Notes: a model not told the origin generated them from the sequence alone. Positions 1 through 8,345 are shown, counted from the first letter of the stretch. The stretch: 64,000 bases of DNA from Bradyrhizobium vignae (GCF_004114425.1 NZ_RDQF01000015.1:62001-126000), one strand, 5' to 3'. Numbers and translations are program-made.

Positions 1-219
1 CTCGAAGAATTCGAGCACCGCCTTGTCTTCGAATGAGGGCGAGTTGGCGAGGTCGATCACTACCTTCGTGCCCGTCATGGCCTCGGTGAGCCCCTCCCCA
101 GTGATGGTGTTAACGCCGCTCTTGGGCGAGGCGGCCACAACCTCATGGCCGCCCTGACGCAGAATGGCGACGGTCTTCGAACCGATCAGGCCGGTACCGC
201 CGATCACGACGATCTTCAT
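1..219 (-). CDS. NAD(P)-binding NmrA/SDR-like oxidoreductase, partial (N-terminus only)
   Basis: The gene runs off the left edge, so only the first ~73 codons are visible. The protein opens MKIVVIGGTGLIGSKTV, a Rossmann-fold dinucleotide-binding loop (GGTGLIG) right at the N-terminus, followed by a second strand ending HEVVAASP and a VVIDLANSPSF segment. This is the usual layout of atypical SDRs of the NmrA/NAD(P)H-binding group, which act as cytosolic reductases or redox sensors. A clear Shine-Dalgarno (GGAGG, about 6 nt upstream) supports the ATG at 219. Substrate cannot be inferred. Confidence 0.85.
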   Translation of the reverse strand, partial: MKIVVIGGTGLIGSKTVAILRQGGHEVVAASPKSGVNTITGEGLTEAMTGTKVVIDLANSPSFEDKAVLEFFE

Positions 220-423
220 GGTGATCCTCCGTTATCGTTAGACGTGCTCAGCTTTTAGCTTCAAGGCAATCATGGACGCATCGCAGTTGTCGCGAGCGCT
301 GCTGCGCCGGGCGAGAAGCGCGATGGGGCTCACCTGACCGCATCGACGATACCATACGCGAGGCTTTGCCGGCGGTCCGCAATCAGTCAATAAGGCTGAT
401 CGATCGGCAGCCGGCCGAACGAC

Positions 424-1002
424 TCATTTGCGCGTTGAGAGGGAGCGCGTGCCCCAAGATGCCGGCGTCAGATCGCTTCGGGGGCGGATGTCGGCGGCAG
501 CCGGCGCCGGACGGTAGCGCCGGATCGCGCCGATGATCACGACCACGAACGATACCAGCACAATGCCCTGCACGATGGCAAACGGCGGCTCGGCCGGCGG
601 CACGCTTGGCGCCAGCGCATGCAATGCCGGTACTTTCAGGAAGGACTGGATGACCAGCACGAAGACGTTGAGATAAAGCGAGAGGAGCGCGGTGAGCACG
701 TAGATCCAGCGCCAAGAACCGGCCAGCTTCATGCCGTAAAGCCCAAAACACGCGATCCCCAGCAGAACCAGCGAGAGGATTGCGATCAAATGGGACGGCA
801 ACGGCTTCTCGAACAGCAGCGGCGGAATCAGAAGCCCCGAGACGCTGGTCAGGATGGTGGCTGTAAGGAAAACAGCGGTGAGGTTCGGCATCCGCTTCGA
901 GCCGAACATCCCGAACATCACGACGAGGCCCGCCGCGATTGCAACCAGGCTGATGATCACGTGGACCATCGTGAACGTCGCCAAGCTCACACCAAGCATC
1001 AT
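424..1002 (-). CDS. Multi-pass membrane protein of unknown function
   Basis: 192-aa protein made almost entirely of hydrophobic stretches: about six predicted membrane segments (for example VHVIISLVAIAAGLVVMFG, LIAILSLVLLGIACFGLYG and IVLVSFVVVIIGAI) joined by short loops, with a charged C-terminal tail (RRYRP). I start it at the ATG preceded by GGAGG at 8 nt (MMLGVSL) rather than 8 codons earlier, because that upstream ATG lacks a ribosome site. No catalytic motif is visible. It resembles the general class of small DUF-type inner-membrane proteins found in Bradyrhizobium. Confidence 0.75.
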   Translation of the reverse strand: MMLGVSLATFTMVHVIISLVAIAAGLVVMFGMFGSKRMPNLTAVFLTATILTSVSGLLIPPLLFEKPLPSHLIAILSLVLLGIACFGLYGMKLAGSWRWIYVLTALLSLYLNVFVLVIQSFLKVPALHALAPSVPPAEPPFAIVQGIVLVSFVVVIIGAIRRYRPAPAAADIRPRSDLTPASWGTRSLSTRK

Positions 1003-1447
1003 GATCCGCCTCCGATTTCGGCCCAAGCCATTGTCATCTCCATCTGTTTGGTTGGGCCACTGCTTAAGGGACCGAGCGTGCGCCTGCCCCAGAGCGATTG
1101 AGGCGGTTGTAGAGATATTGCTGTTAAGATGTGCGCTGGATTCTCATTTCCCCGCATGATGACGGCAGTTGCCAGAATGCGGTTGTCCGCCTTCGTCAGA
1201 GCTTCACAGTGGTCAATGACAACCAAAAACGTCTGCGGTGCTGACCATCTCCTGCGCGGTGGCTTGTGCGACGGCGCCCCCTGCGCCGCCGCGGCAACGG
1301 CAGAATGCGACTTTGGGCGTCTGCAGAGCACAACGACCGTTCAGAATTGAAATCCGCGGCGAATTTAGGCAGGACGCCAGGCCGGACAACGGCTAGAACG
1401 GAGATCGAAAGCTCGATCAGGTTGCGCCTCAACGACGAGGACGGTCC
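1003..1447. other. Intergenic region, nothing recognised
   Basis: About 445 bases between the divergent membrane-protein gene and the AraC regulator. Short open frames exist on both strands but none has a convincing ribosome site or recognisable protein sequence. It presumably holds the two divergent promoters; no clear palindromic operator stood out by eye. Confidence 0.5.
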
Positions 1448-2398
1448 ATGAGCGGTCCGCGCTTGCGAGATATTGGGCAGAAGCAAGGCGCGACTCCGGC
1501 GCAGCTGCGCGATTTGCCGCTGGGCGAGCAGCGCCTTCACGCCGATGAAGAAATGGCGCGCGTGCTCAAGATGGCGCCGCTGCAGATGGCTTCGGATCCG
1601 TCCAGCGGCGTGATCACCTTCTGGAGGCATGATCCCCTGCACGACGTCGTCAAGCCGATGGTCGATCATGTGATCATGGCTTTTCCCGCCGAGCCGGTTC
1701 GGTTCGAACGCCGCGACGGAAAAGCGTTCCTGAACGGAATGACGCGTCCCGGGACCGTAACGGTCATTCCGGCAGGTTCATCCTCGCGCTGGGATATCTA
1801 CCAGCCCTTGAGCGTCGTCCACCTCTACCTTCCACAGACAACGCTGGAACGCGTTGCGCAGGAAGCCGGAGCGGCGGCTCCCGGCGACCTTGTGGAACGA
1901 ACGGCGCATCCCGACCCCATTACAGCCCGATTGCTGCTGAGCGCGGCGGACGCCCTAGAAGGCTGCGCCGCGCTGGATTCGTTGTTCAGGCACCAACTGA
2001 GCGATCTTCTGGCCACGCGATTGCTCGCCGCGTACGCCGGCTCGCCGGCAACGTTCCTGCCGATCATGGGCGGGCTGTCGCCCAAGGTACTGGCGCGCGA
2101 TATCGAACGTCTGCGTTCGGATAGCGATGCGGACGTCTCGCTTGCAGCGCTTGCGGCCGACGCCGGCTTGTCGCGCTTCCACTTCTGCCGCGCCTTCAAA
2201 GAAAGCACCGGGCTCTCGCCGCACGCCTGGCTGCGCCAGAACCGGCTCGAGCAAGCCATGAACATGCTGCGCGATACCCAGGTGTCGGTCGTCTCCGTCG
2301 CTGCCGCGCTCGGCTATTCCACTCAGACCGCCTTCGCAGCGGCGTTCAGGAAGCTGACCGGAGAAACCCCCAGCGATTGGCGAAGACGCATATCGTGA
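1448..2398 (+). CDS. AraC family transcriptional regulator
   Basis: 316 aa. The last ~100 residues form a typical double helix-turn-helix AraC/XylS DNA-binding domain: VSLAALAADAGLSRFHFCRA is the first HTH, followed by the linker helix RLEQAMNMLRDT, the second HTH (VVSVAAALGYSTQTAFAAAF) and the closing FRKLTGETPSDWRR signature. The N-terminal ~200 residues are an unassigned ligand- or partner-sensing region. The gene lies 58 nt upstream of a short-chain dehydrogenase on the same strand, a common pairing in which the regulator controls the neighbour. The effector is unknown. The ATG at 1448 is the first available; a later Met (about residue 36) is also possible. Confidence 0.88.
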   Translation: MSGPRLRDIGQKQGATPAQLRDLPLGEQRLHADEEMARVLKMAPLQMASDPSSGVITFWRHDPLHDVVKPMVDHVIMAFPAEPVRFERRDGKAFLNGMTRPGTVTVIPAGSSSRWDIYQPLSVVHLYLPQTTLERVAQEAGAAAPGDLVERTAHPDPITARLLLSAADALEGCAALDSLFRHQLSDLLATRLLAAYAGSPATFLPIMGGLSPKVLARDIERLRSDSDADVSLAALAADAGLSRFHFCRAFKESTGLSPHAWLRQNRLEQAMNMLRDTQVSVVSVAAALGYSTQTAFAAAFRKLTGETPSDWRRRIS

Positions 2399-2456
2399 TG
2401 GTTTGGGCAACCGTGGTCTCACCCGTTTCAAGTGCAGCGTCGAAAGGAGACAGGCG

Positions 2457-3131
2457 ATGAAGACATTTCTCAGCATCGGCGCGGGCCCGGGCATGGGTTT
2501 CGCGACCGCCGAACGGTTCGCCAAAGAAGGTTTCCAAGTGGTTTTGGCCGCCCGCAGCGTGGCCAAGACGCAGGAGCTGGCCGAGAGATTGACAAGGAAA
2601 GGATACAAGGCGGACGCGCGACAGGTGGACTCGAGCGATCCGAAGGGCATCGCGGAGCTGGTCGCTGAAGTCGAGCAGCAGCACGGCTCGATCGACGTCC
2701 TGCACTACAACGCCGCCTCCGCACGCAAGGCGACCTTGTCTGAACAGCCTCGCGACAGCTTCAACTATGATCTTGCCGTGAACATCGGAGGTGCGCTCGT
2801 CGCGGCGCAGGCCGTTGCTCCGAAAAAGGAGGAGCATGGATCGGGTGCGATCCTGTTGACGGGCGGCGGTTTCGCGCTCGCTCCCAGTGCGGACTTTCTC
2901 TCGATCAGCATCGGCAAGGCCGGTATTCGCGCCTTGGCCCAGGGGATTTTCGAACCGTTCCGGGACAAGGGAATTCACGTTGCGACGGTGACTGTCTGCA
3001 CCCTTGTGTCTCCGGAATCGAAGGAGGCCTCGGCGGTGGCCGAGCAGCTCTGGCATCTCTACAGCCAGCCCAAGGACGCCTGGACCTTCGAAACCAGCTA
3101 CGCCCCTGCGGCACATGAACATGCTGCGTGA
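2457..3131 (+). CDS. Short-chain dehydrogenase/reductase (SDR) family protein
   Basis: 224 aa. The N-terminus reads MKTFLSIGAGPGMGFATAER, a variant of the TGxxxGxG cofactor loop (GAGPGMG). An Asn-Ala segment (YNAAS) follows, then LLTGGGFALAPS where the catalytic Ser/Tyr region normally lies. The canonical YxxxK is not obvious: the position looks like SISIGKAGIRAL, with Lys kept but Tyr replaced, so activity may be non-classical. A strong ribosome site (AAAGGAG) precedes the chosen ATG at 2457, 18 codons inside the longest open frame. It is probably co-regulated with the AraC gene upstream. Confidence 0.85.
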   Translation: MKTFLSIGAGPGMGFATAERFAKEGFQVVLAARSVAKTQELAERLTRKGYKADARQVDSSDPKGIAELVAEVEQQHGSIDVLHYNAASARKATLSEQPRDSFNYDLAVNIGGALVAAQAVAPKKEEHGSGAILLTGGGFALAPSADFLSISIGKAGIRALAQGIFEPFRDKGIHVATVTVCTLVSPESKEASAVAEQLWHLYSQPKDAWTFETSYAPAAHEHAA

Positions 3132-3225
3132 TACGGACGAGACATCCTCCTAACGCAGCCGCACTAGGCCGTCCTCGCCGGCCACATTCGTCACAGGAGG
3201 TGACCGCAACACCGAGCGATTGCCG

Positions 3226-3345
3226 CAGGCACATGAGTTGGCAGCAATCGCTCTACAGGCACGGCAATCGCGCTGGGGCGGCCGCAGCTCAGATCCGCTA
3301 GATCATCGCAATGCCCACATCCAACCGGATGGAGAAGAACGATGA
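3226..3345 (+). repeat. Leader repeat, copy 1
   Basis: A roughly 115-bp stretch in front of the small ORF at 3342. It shares blocks with the stretch at about 3590-3708: GCAGCAATCGCTC, ACGGCAATC, CTGGGGC, then GATGGAGA and ATGATCCG at the start codon. The order and spacing are the same in both places, so this looks like a duplicated 5' leader plus start codon rather than chance similarity. Confidence 0.6.
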
Positions 3346-3605
3346 TCCGCAAGAGCACCGTCGATTCCCGTGCGATCGCTCTGAATTTCTCACACTGGTC
3401 CGCAATTTCCGGCTTTGCCAGCAAGACGGCCGAGACCGTTTCCGACTTCGCCGGCGTCGTGCGTAACCTGGTCATGGACATTCGCGACAGCTACCGGCCC
3501 GAGCTGCACTACATGCGCGGCCCCGGCCCGAAGTGGCGCGCCAAGCATCAGCCTTGGCTGGCATCCGACGCTATCCCCAGCGACCGGCGCAAACGCGTTC
3601 ATTAG
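3342..3605 (+). CDS. Small hypothetical protein behind duplicated leader (copy 1)
   Basis: 87 aa, not recognised. GGAGAA lies 7-8 nt before the ATG. The sequence starts MIRKSTVDSRAIALNF and ends basic (RRKRVH); the middle (FASKTAETVSDFAGVVRNLV) could be an amphipathic helix. The start-codon region ATGATCCGNAA and its leader recur before the next small ORF, which argues that both are expressed. No domain is visible. It could be a small regulatory or stress protein, or a duplicated gene remnant. Confidence 0.45.
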   Translation: MIRKSTVDSRAIALNFSHWSAISGFASKTAETVSDFAGVVRNLVMDIRDSYRPELHYMRGPGPKWRAKHQPWLASDAIPSDRRKRVH

Positions 3606-3710
3606 CAGCAATCGCTCGACAGCTACGGCAATCCCTCTGGGGCAGCGCAGCGCGCGGTGGACTACACCATCACCGTCCAACGAACGCCGATGGAGATCGA
3701 CCATGATCCG
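3590..3710 (+). repeat. Leader repeat, copy 2
   Basis: Second copy of the leader described for 3226-3345. It shares GCAGCAATCGCTC, ACGGCAATC, CTGGGGC and GATGGAGA, ending in ATGATCCG at 3703. It overlaps the last codons and stop of the first small ORF. Confidence 0.6.
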
Positions 3711-4005
3711 GAACACCTTGGTCAACCAGCTTGCAATCACCTCACGCCGGCGCGGCCTTGCCACAGCGGTCCTGTACGGACTTTCGCTGGCCGTGCGGTT
3801 CACCTCGGCAACCGGCGAAGAGGTGGAGATCCCGGTACAATCCCTGCAGAGAACCTATCCCGCGATCTCCATCACGACGCGGGACCGCCCTTCGCTGCCC
3901 TACCAGGATTGGGTTCTGGGCTCGGCTCAGCCCGTCGTTCTTCGACAAGGCTGGTCGCTGAAGACTCCTATGTCAGCGCGCTCGCCGGAGTGCCTCCCCC
4001 CATAA
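3703..4005 (+). CDS. Small hypothetical protein behind duplicated leader (copy 2)
   Basis: 100 aa, not recognised. It begins MIRNTLVNQLAI, sharing only the first residues (MIR) with the 87-aa protein upstream, although the DNA leader is clearly duplicated. A GGAGATCGACC ribosome site precedes the ATG. The body has a short hydrophobic patch (GLATAVLYGLSLAVRF) and no known motif. The reading frame is open much further upstream, but the repeat-defined start is better supported. It may be a degraded paralogue. Confidence 0.4.
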   Translation: MIRNTLVNQLAITSRRRGLATAVLYGLSLAVRFTSATGEEVEIPVQSLQRTYPAISITTRDRPSLPYQDWVLGSAQPVVLRQGWSLKTPMSARSPECLPP

Positions 4006-4118
4006 GGGCTGACGCCCTCGTTTCACGCCTTCGCGTCGTCGTCGATCGCCACCCTTGATGAAGGGCGGTGGCGGTAGCGCGCGCGGACTTTTGGAAGACC
4101 AAAGCAAGGAGCAAAGAT

Positions 4119-5336
4119 ATGAGACTAGTCATCATCGGAGCCGGCTTCGCCGGCATGTATGCCGCCCTCTCCGCCGCCCGCCTGCGCGACATCCAGGGCG
4201 TTTCGCCGGAAGAGCTCGAGATCGCGCTGGTTTCGCCGGAGCCGACGCTCGTCGTCCGCCCCCGGCTGTACGAGCCGAAGCCCGAGACCTTGACGGCGCC
4301 GCTGCTCGACGTCCTCAACGCGATCGACGTCAACTACGTGCAGGGCAGCGCCGAGACGATCGACACAAAGTCCCGCACGGTGCAGATCGCAACTGACAAG
4401 GGGCCACGGAAGACGCTGTCCTATGACCGCCTGGTCGTGGCCACCGGCAGCAAACTGTTCCGTCCGAAGATTCCGGGCCTCGCCGAGCACGGCTTTGCCG
4501 TCGACTCGCTCGATGATGCGGTAGCGCTCGACAAGCACTTGAAAGGCCTCGCCAAGCGCCCCGCCGTGAACGGCCGCGACACCGTCGTCGTGGCGGGTGG
4601 AGGTTTCACCGGCATCGAGGCGGCCACCGAAATGCCGGCGCGGCTGCGCGATATCTTCGGCAAAGACGCCAAGCCGCACGTCATCATCGTCGATCGAAAT
4701 CCTGCGATCGCCCCCGACATGGGTGAAGGGGCCCGCCCCGTCATCGAGGACGCCCTGCGCAAGCTCGGCGTGGAGACCCGGCTCGGCGCCGGCGTCGCCT
4801 CGCTCGACGGGTCCGGCGTCACCCTGTCCAACGGCGAGCACATCGAAAGCGAGACCGTGATCTGGGCAGCGGGCATTCGCGCTGCGCCCCTGACCCAGCA
4901 GATTCCCGCCGAGCGCGACAATTTCGGCCGGCTGCTGGTGGACCGCGATCTGCGCGTACCGGGAGTGGACGGCGTCTTCGCCACGGGCGACGCCGCGCGC
5001 GCCGCCTGCGACAATGAAGGCAACTACGCGCTGATGTCTTGCCAGCACGCTACGCGGATGGGCGCGTTCGCGGGCAATAACGCTGCCGCGGAGCTCCTGG
5101 GGGTACCGACCAAATGCTACCACCAGAAGGGATACGTGACCTGCCTGGACCTTGGCGAGGCCGGTGCGCTCTTCACGACCGGCTGGGAACGCAAGGTGGC
5201 CATGGTCGGCGACGTCGCCAAGGAGACCAAGCAGGAGATCAACACCGTCTGGATCTATCCGCCGAAAGCAGAGCGTGCCGCTGCGCTCGCTGTGGCCGAT
5301 CCCGAACGTGTGACTGATGTGACTGGCTTCCTCTAG
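4119..5336 (+). CDS. NAD(P)/FAD-dependent oxidoreductase, NDH-2-like
   Basis: 405 aa. Two Rossmann motifs are plain: the N-terminal FAD loop VIIGAGFAGMYAA (residues 3-15) and the NAD(P)H loop VVVAGGGFTGIEAA (about 155-168). The FAD-closing motif GVFATGDAA lies near residue 290. This is the organisation of type II NADH dehydrogenases and related pyridine-nucleotide-disulfide oxidoreductases that pass electrons from NAD(P)H to a quinone at the inner membrane face. No active-site CxxC is seen, consistent with an NDH-2-type rather than a disulfide reductase. Start chosen at the ATG behind AAGGAG, 17 codons inside the longest frame. Confidence 0.85.
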   Translation: MRLVIIGAGFAGMYAALSAARLRDIQGVSPEELEIALVSPEPTLVVRPRLYEPKPETLTAPLLDVLNAIDVNYVQGSAETIDTKSRTVQIATDKGPRKTLSYDRLVVATGSKLFRPKIPGLAEHGFAVDSLDDAVALDKHLKGLAKRPAVNGRDTVVVAGGGFTGIEAATEMPARLRDIFGKDAKPHVIIVDRNPAIAPDMGEGARPVIEDALRKLGVETRLGAGVASLDGSGVTLSNGEHIESETVIWAAGIRAAPLTQQIPAERDNFGRLLVDRDLRVPGVDGVFATGDAARAACDNEGNYALMSCQHATRMGAFAGNNAAAELLGVPTKCYHQKGYVTCLDLGEAGALFTTGWERKVAMVGDVAKETKQEINTVWIYPPKAERAAALAVADPERVTDVTGFL

Positions 5337-5432
5337 AGCCTTCACGCGAAGCGGGCCGCGCTCCGCGCTTGCCGCGCAGACCGCTCAACCAACACCGGCC
5401 AGCGGCTTTTCCATCAAAGAGGAGAGAAACAC

Positions 5433-6329
5433 ATGAACCGAGACTACACATCCCCCACCTCACGCCTTGGCAAACCGATGCACGACGAGCTGGTTCCATC
5501 GCGCTACGCGCTGAAAGTCGGTGATATCGACGTGCTGGTGATCAGCGATGGAGTTCTGCATCTGCCAACCAATGTGTTGGTCGCTACCGCCGACCCGGCT
5601 GCCCGGCAGGCCGTGATCGACCAGCTAATGCTGCCGCCGGAAATGCTCGATTGGCCGCTGAATGTGGTTGTGGTGCGGAGCGGCGGCCGAACCATCCTGG
5701 TCGACACCGGGGCGGGAGTGAACTCGAATCTGCCGAAGGCCGGACAGTTGACCCATCGACTGGAGGCCGCCGGCATCGATCTTGCGGACCTGACCGACGT
5801 GGTGCTGACCCACTTGCACATGGACCACGTCGGCGGGCTGCTCGTCGACGGCGTGAAGGAGCAGCTTCGTCCGGACCTGCGGATCCACGTGGCCGCAGCC
5901 GAGGTCAAGTTCTGGGCGAAGCCCGATTTCTCCCTCGTCTCCATGCCGGAGGGTTTTCCGGAGGTGCTTGAATCGACCGCGCAGAAGTTCCTGCGCGAAT
6001 ACCGCACTTACCTGCGGACGTTCGACGACCGGGCTGAAATCGCGCCGGGCCTAGTCGCCCAGCGCACCGGTGGCCACACCCCCGGCCACTGTGTGGTCCG
6101 CCTCAACTCCGGCGGCGATCGGCTGACGTTCGCCGGCGATGCCGTATTCCAGGTCGGGTTCGACCACCCCGACGTGCACAACGGCTTCGAGCATGACCCA
6201 CGACTGAATCGTCCGGCTCCCAGGACTAGTCGCAGGACTAGTCCTACCACTCGTCGGAAAAGCTGTCCTTGCGATCGTAGGTCGATCTGCTCGGAGCAGA
6301 ATTGGCCGATAAGACATTTCACTGACTAG
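5433..6329 (+). pseudogene. MBL-fold metallo-hydrolase, C-terminus replaced at an island boundary
   Basis: The first ~255 residues are a normal metallo-beta-lactamase-fold hydrolase. They show the metal motif HLHMDHVGG (residues ~128-136), the second-metal His in GGHTPGHC (~212) and the Asp in FAGDAVFQVG. Homology-like sequence stops after NGFEHDP at about 6200; the remaining ~40 residues (RLNRPAPRTSRRTS...) are low-complexity translation of plasmid-type DNA carrying CTAG palindromes. Full-length members normally continue with a helix and a final metal-ligand His (AT-HxP type) that is missing here, so the enzyme is probably inactive. The junction marks the left end of the island that runs to ~10490. 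Confidence 0.75.
6222..6245. repeat. Paired 12-bp CTAG palindromes, left pair
   Basis: Two head-to-tail copies of a 12-bp unit, AGGACTAGTCGC (6222-6233) and AGGACTAGTCCT (6234-6245); the second is a perfect palindrome. The same pair with the same 12-bp phase occurs at 7035-7058 on the other side of the 234-aa gene. CTAG is generally rare in such genomes, so the clustering points to protein-binding sites. Confidence 0.75.
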
Positions 6330-7030
6330 TGCATGCCTCTGAGTACCCAACCCAGGAGACGAGCACGGAGGCCACCACGCTGGCGAACTTCGATGAAACG
6401 CAGAGCCTCGGGACAGTCGGACGCCGCGACGGCCGCCTCCAACAAGCCCTTGGCGGAAGCAGCCGAGATATCGCCCGCATGGCTGACAAGGCAGTCCAGA
6501 ACGGAGAGGAAGTCATCATGGGTCTTCACCAGGCGGGCGACATCGTCAAGCAGATCAGGACGGGCCGCACGGATCGCGGTCATCTTGGCCAAATCTCCGC
6601 GCTTGATCAGTTCGATGATCGACGAGGCGTCCACCCCGGATTGGACGAGGAGTTGGATCAGCTCGAGCAGGGCTTCGCTTGAAACGACCGACAGAACAGT
6701 CGAGCGAACATTCTTGCTGTTATCCTTGTCGGCGACGAACGCCTGTGCCACGTCGTAGACGGCGTCCTTGGCCTCCTTAGGCACCTCGACAACGTATTGT
6801 TCGAATCCCTCTGCCTTCCGTCGGGCTCGGTACTCTCGTTTGACCTCAGCCGCCTTGGAAATTTTTTTCTTTGCGCGGGCGACGCGAACGTAGGCCTTCG
6901 TCGGTTCAAGGCCCAATTCCGCGGCTTTTTCGTCAAATTGAGATTCTTCAGAGGTGTCCGATCCCGGACCTTGATCACGCGTGTCGGGACCACGTTCAGA
7001 TGCTTCCTCGGCGTCGGCATGCACAGTCAT
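6326..7030 (-). CDS. Putative plasmid-borne ribbon-helix-helix DNA-binding protein
   Basis: 234 aa, not a named family that I recognise. An acidic N-terminal stretch is followed by a basic helix (RAKKKISKAAEVKREYRARR) and then EQYVVEVPKEAKDAVYDVAQ, which has the shape of a ribbon-helix-helix: one beta strand, then a helix. The C-terminal half is helical with SIIELIKRGDLAKMTAIR and similar segments. The ATG at 7030 sits 4 nt from the paired AGGACTAGTC repeats (7035-7058), and an identical pair lies beyond its stop, so autoregulation or partition-site binding is a reasonable inference. Start taken at the second ATG because the repeats cover the upstream 18 codons. Confidence 0.6.
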   Translation of the reverse strand: MTVHADAEEASERGPDTRDQGPGSDTSEESQFDEKAAELGLEPTKAYVRVARAKKKISKAAEVKREYRARRKAEGFEQYVVEVPKEAKDAVYDVAQAFVADKDNSKNVRSTVLSVVSSEALLELIQLLVQSGVDASSIIELIKRGDLAKMTAIRAARPDLLDDVARLVKTHDDFLSVLDCLVSHAGDISAASAKGLLEAAVAASDCPEALRFIEVRQRGGLRARLLGWVLRGMH

Positions 7031-7034
7031 TTGC

Positions 7035-7058
7035 AGGACTAGTCCGAGGACTAGTCTC
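7035..7058. promoter_or_regulatory. Paired 12-bp CTAG palindromes, right pair; probable operator
   Basis: AGGACTAGTCCG (7035-7046) followed directly by AGGACTAGTCTC (7047-7058), immediately upstream of the minus-strand start at 7030. The 12-bp spacing places the two half-sites nearly one helical turn apart, as seen for ribbon-helix-helix and Omega/ParG-type operators. A CATAGGG-like -10 lies just beyond on the minus strand. Confidence 0.6.
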
Positions 7059-7118
7059 CCTATGCTAGGCCACCGCGACGCCAATCGTATCGCGCAAGCC
7101 CAACGCTGCGCGTCGATT

Positions 7119-7140
7119 GACGCCTCAGGGGCGTCGTTTT
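7119..7140 (+). terminator. Possible small-RNA terminator hairpin
   Basis: GACGCC TCAGG GGCGTC forms a perfect 6-bp GC-rich stem with a 5-nt loop followed by GTTTT. It lies in non-coding island DNA, so it may end a short transcript such as a plasmid counter-transcript RNA. The stem is short and the call is tentative. Confidence 0.35.
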
Positions 7141-7432
7141 CAGAGGATTTTCATGGGGTGCGCGAAGCATCCCGAGAGAAGGCTAAGTCGATGGAGAGCC
7201 TTCACGCCTTCGCCACAGAGTGGCCTCGGGTACGGAGGTCCGGCAACCTCTCCACGGGCTGCACGACCGCGCTCAGGCGCAGCGGACGCACCCAAAATAG
7301 GCCTCGCACGTTTGAGCGCAAGCCTTCCGAGAGAGCATAGTTAAATCGCGTTAACGTCAACCATGACCGGCATCACGAGCCGCATCCCTCCTCATCGGTC
7401 GCGCGGCGCTGACGCCGGCGCACAGTGCCATG

Positions 7433-7528
7433 GCGATGATGCCGTGCAGCGATGCAGCGATGCAGTGATGCAGTGATGCGGCGATGCGGTGATGCGGTGA
7501 TGCGGTGATGGGGTGATGGGGTGATTTT
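7433..7528. repeat. 8-bp tandem array (12 units), iteron- or parS-like
   Basis: Twelve consecutive 8-bp units of consensus GYGATGCR: units 3-4 are GCGATGCA, unit 5 GTGATGCA, units 6-9 GTGATGCG/GCGATGCG, units 10-11 GTGATGGG, and both ends degenerate. The gradual drift along the array suggests stepwise duplication. It sits about 190 bp upstream of parA, a usual place for a partition centromere or iterons; slippage-prone simple sequence is the alternative. Confidence 0.8.
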
Positions 7529-7721
7529 ACAGCATCGCTTTAGGCGACGAGCACAGCCGACTGGCTGACTAATTTCCCGGTGGAAAACTTTAGGCAGCCG
7601 CATGGCATACGTCCCCTCAATGCCGATGCCATCGGCGTTCACCCGGCTTTTCGGGAAAATCTCGTCGAGTTGATCATTACGGCTCCTGCGTTCATGCTGG
7701 AGCACAATAGGAGGTGCATAC

Positions 7722-8345
7722 ATGCGCGTCGCAACGGCGGTGCAGTTGAAAGGCGGGACCGGGAAAAGCACGGCGGTTGTGAACGCGGCCGTGGCCGCGA
7801 GGGCTCGGGGTCTTTCCGTGGCGATTGCCGATACCGACCCCCAAGCGTCCAGCGCAATGTGGGCGGCGGCGCGTGGGGGTGCCGCTCCCCTCGTCACGTC
7901 CATCAACGCACGTCAACTGCCCGGCTGGCTCGCTGAGAATCAGGGCGCCTTCGACCTGATCTTCGTCGACACCCCGGCCCATGACACCGACACCCTTGCC
8001 GACGCAGCAAGGCTCGCTGACTTGGCGATCATCGTCACCGAACCGACCTATCTGGCGAACGCCGTGGCCACCCGTATCCAGGCGGCCTTTGTCCAGGAGG
8101 ATATCGAGTACGCAATCCTTTTGACGCGCACGCCGTCCCGATTGAACCAGCGCCTCAATCATTGGCTTGGACTGCACCGGCAGCTCGGGACCGTGGTCGA
8201 CGCACACCTTGCCTATCGCGTCGCCTATCAAGACGCCGTCGCACTGGGGCTCGGCGTCGTCGAGTACGAGCCCGAAGGGCCTGCGGCACTGGAGGTCCGT
8301 GCCGCGACGGATTGGATTCTCAAGAAATTGGAGTTGGTTCAGTGA
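7722..8345 (+). CDS. parA: ParA-family partition ATPase
   Basis: 207 aa, the short form without an N-terminal HTH (type Ib-like). The deviant Walker A is KGGTGKST (residues ~10-17), with the signature lysine at its start. The switch/Walker motifs ADTDPQASS (~39-47) and LIFVDTPAHDTD (~79-90) follow. Such ATPases move plasmids, ICEs or chromosome loci by ATP-driven binding to nucleoid DNA. An AGGAGG ribosome site lies 7-8 nt before the ATG. The stop overlaps the GTG of the next gene by 4 nt, so the two are translationally coupled, as parA and its DNA-binding partner usually are. The 8-bp array upstream may be its centromere. Confidence 0.9.
   Translation: MRVATAVQLKGGTGKSTAVVNAAVAARARGLSVAIADTDPQASSAMWAAARGGAAPLVTSINARQLPGWLAENQGAFDLIFVDTPAHDTDTLADAARLADLAIIVTEPTYLANAVATRIQAAFVQEDIEYAILLTRTPSRLNQRLNHWLGLHRQLGTVVDAHLAYRVAYQDAVALGLGVVEYEPEGPAALEVRAATDWILKKLELVQ

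Larger units (their letters stand above)
7031..7721. other. 691-bp non-coding stretch of the island
   Basis: Between the divergent 234-aa gene and parA. It holds the paired CTAG operators (7035-7058), a hairpin GACGCC-TCAGG-GGCGTC followed by GTTTT (7119-7140) that could terminate a small transcript, and the 8-bp tandem array (7433-7528). Short open frames such as that starting at 7191 (about 50 codons) have no recognisable product. This is where a plasmid origin or centromere would be expected, but no Rep gene is present. Confidence 0.5.

Noticed and set aside
4068..4118. Upstream ATG of the flavoprotein gene
   Set aside because: AAGGAG and the GxGxxG loop both place the start at 4119; the upstream 17 codons have no homology-like pattern.
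7191..7340. 50-codon ORF (MESLHAFATEWPR...) as a replication or regulatory gene
   Set aside because: No ribosome site or recognisable domain, and codon use looks random; left as non-coding.
7433..7528. CRISPR array
   Set aside because: Units are 8 bp without spacers; CRISPR repeats are 23-45 bp with similar-length unique spacers, and no cas genes are nearby.
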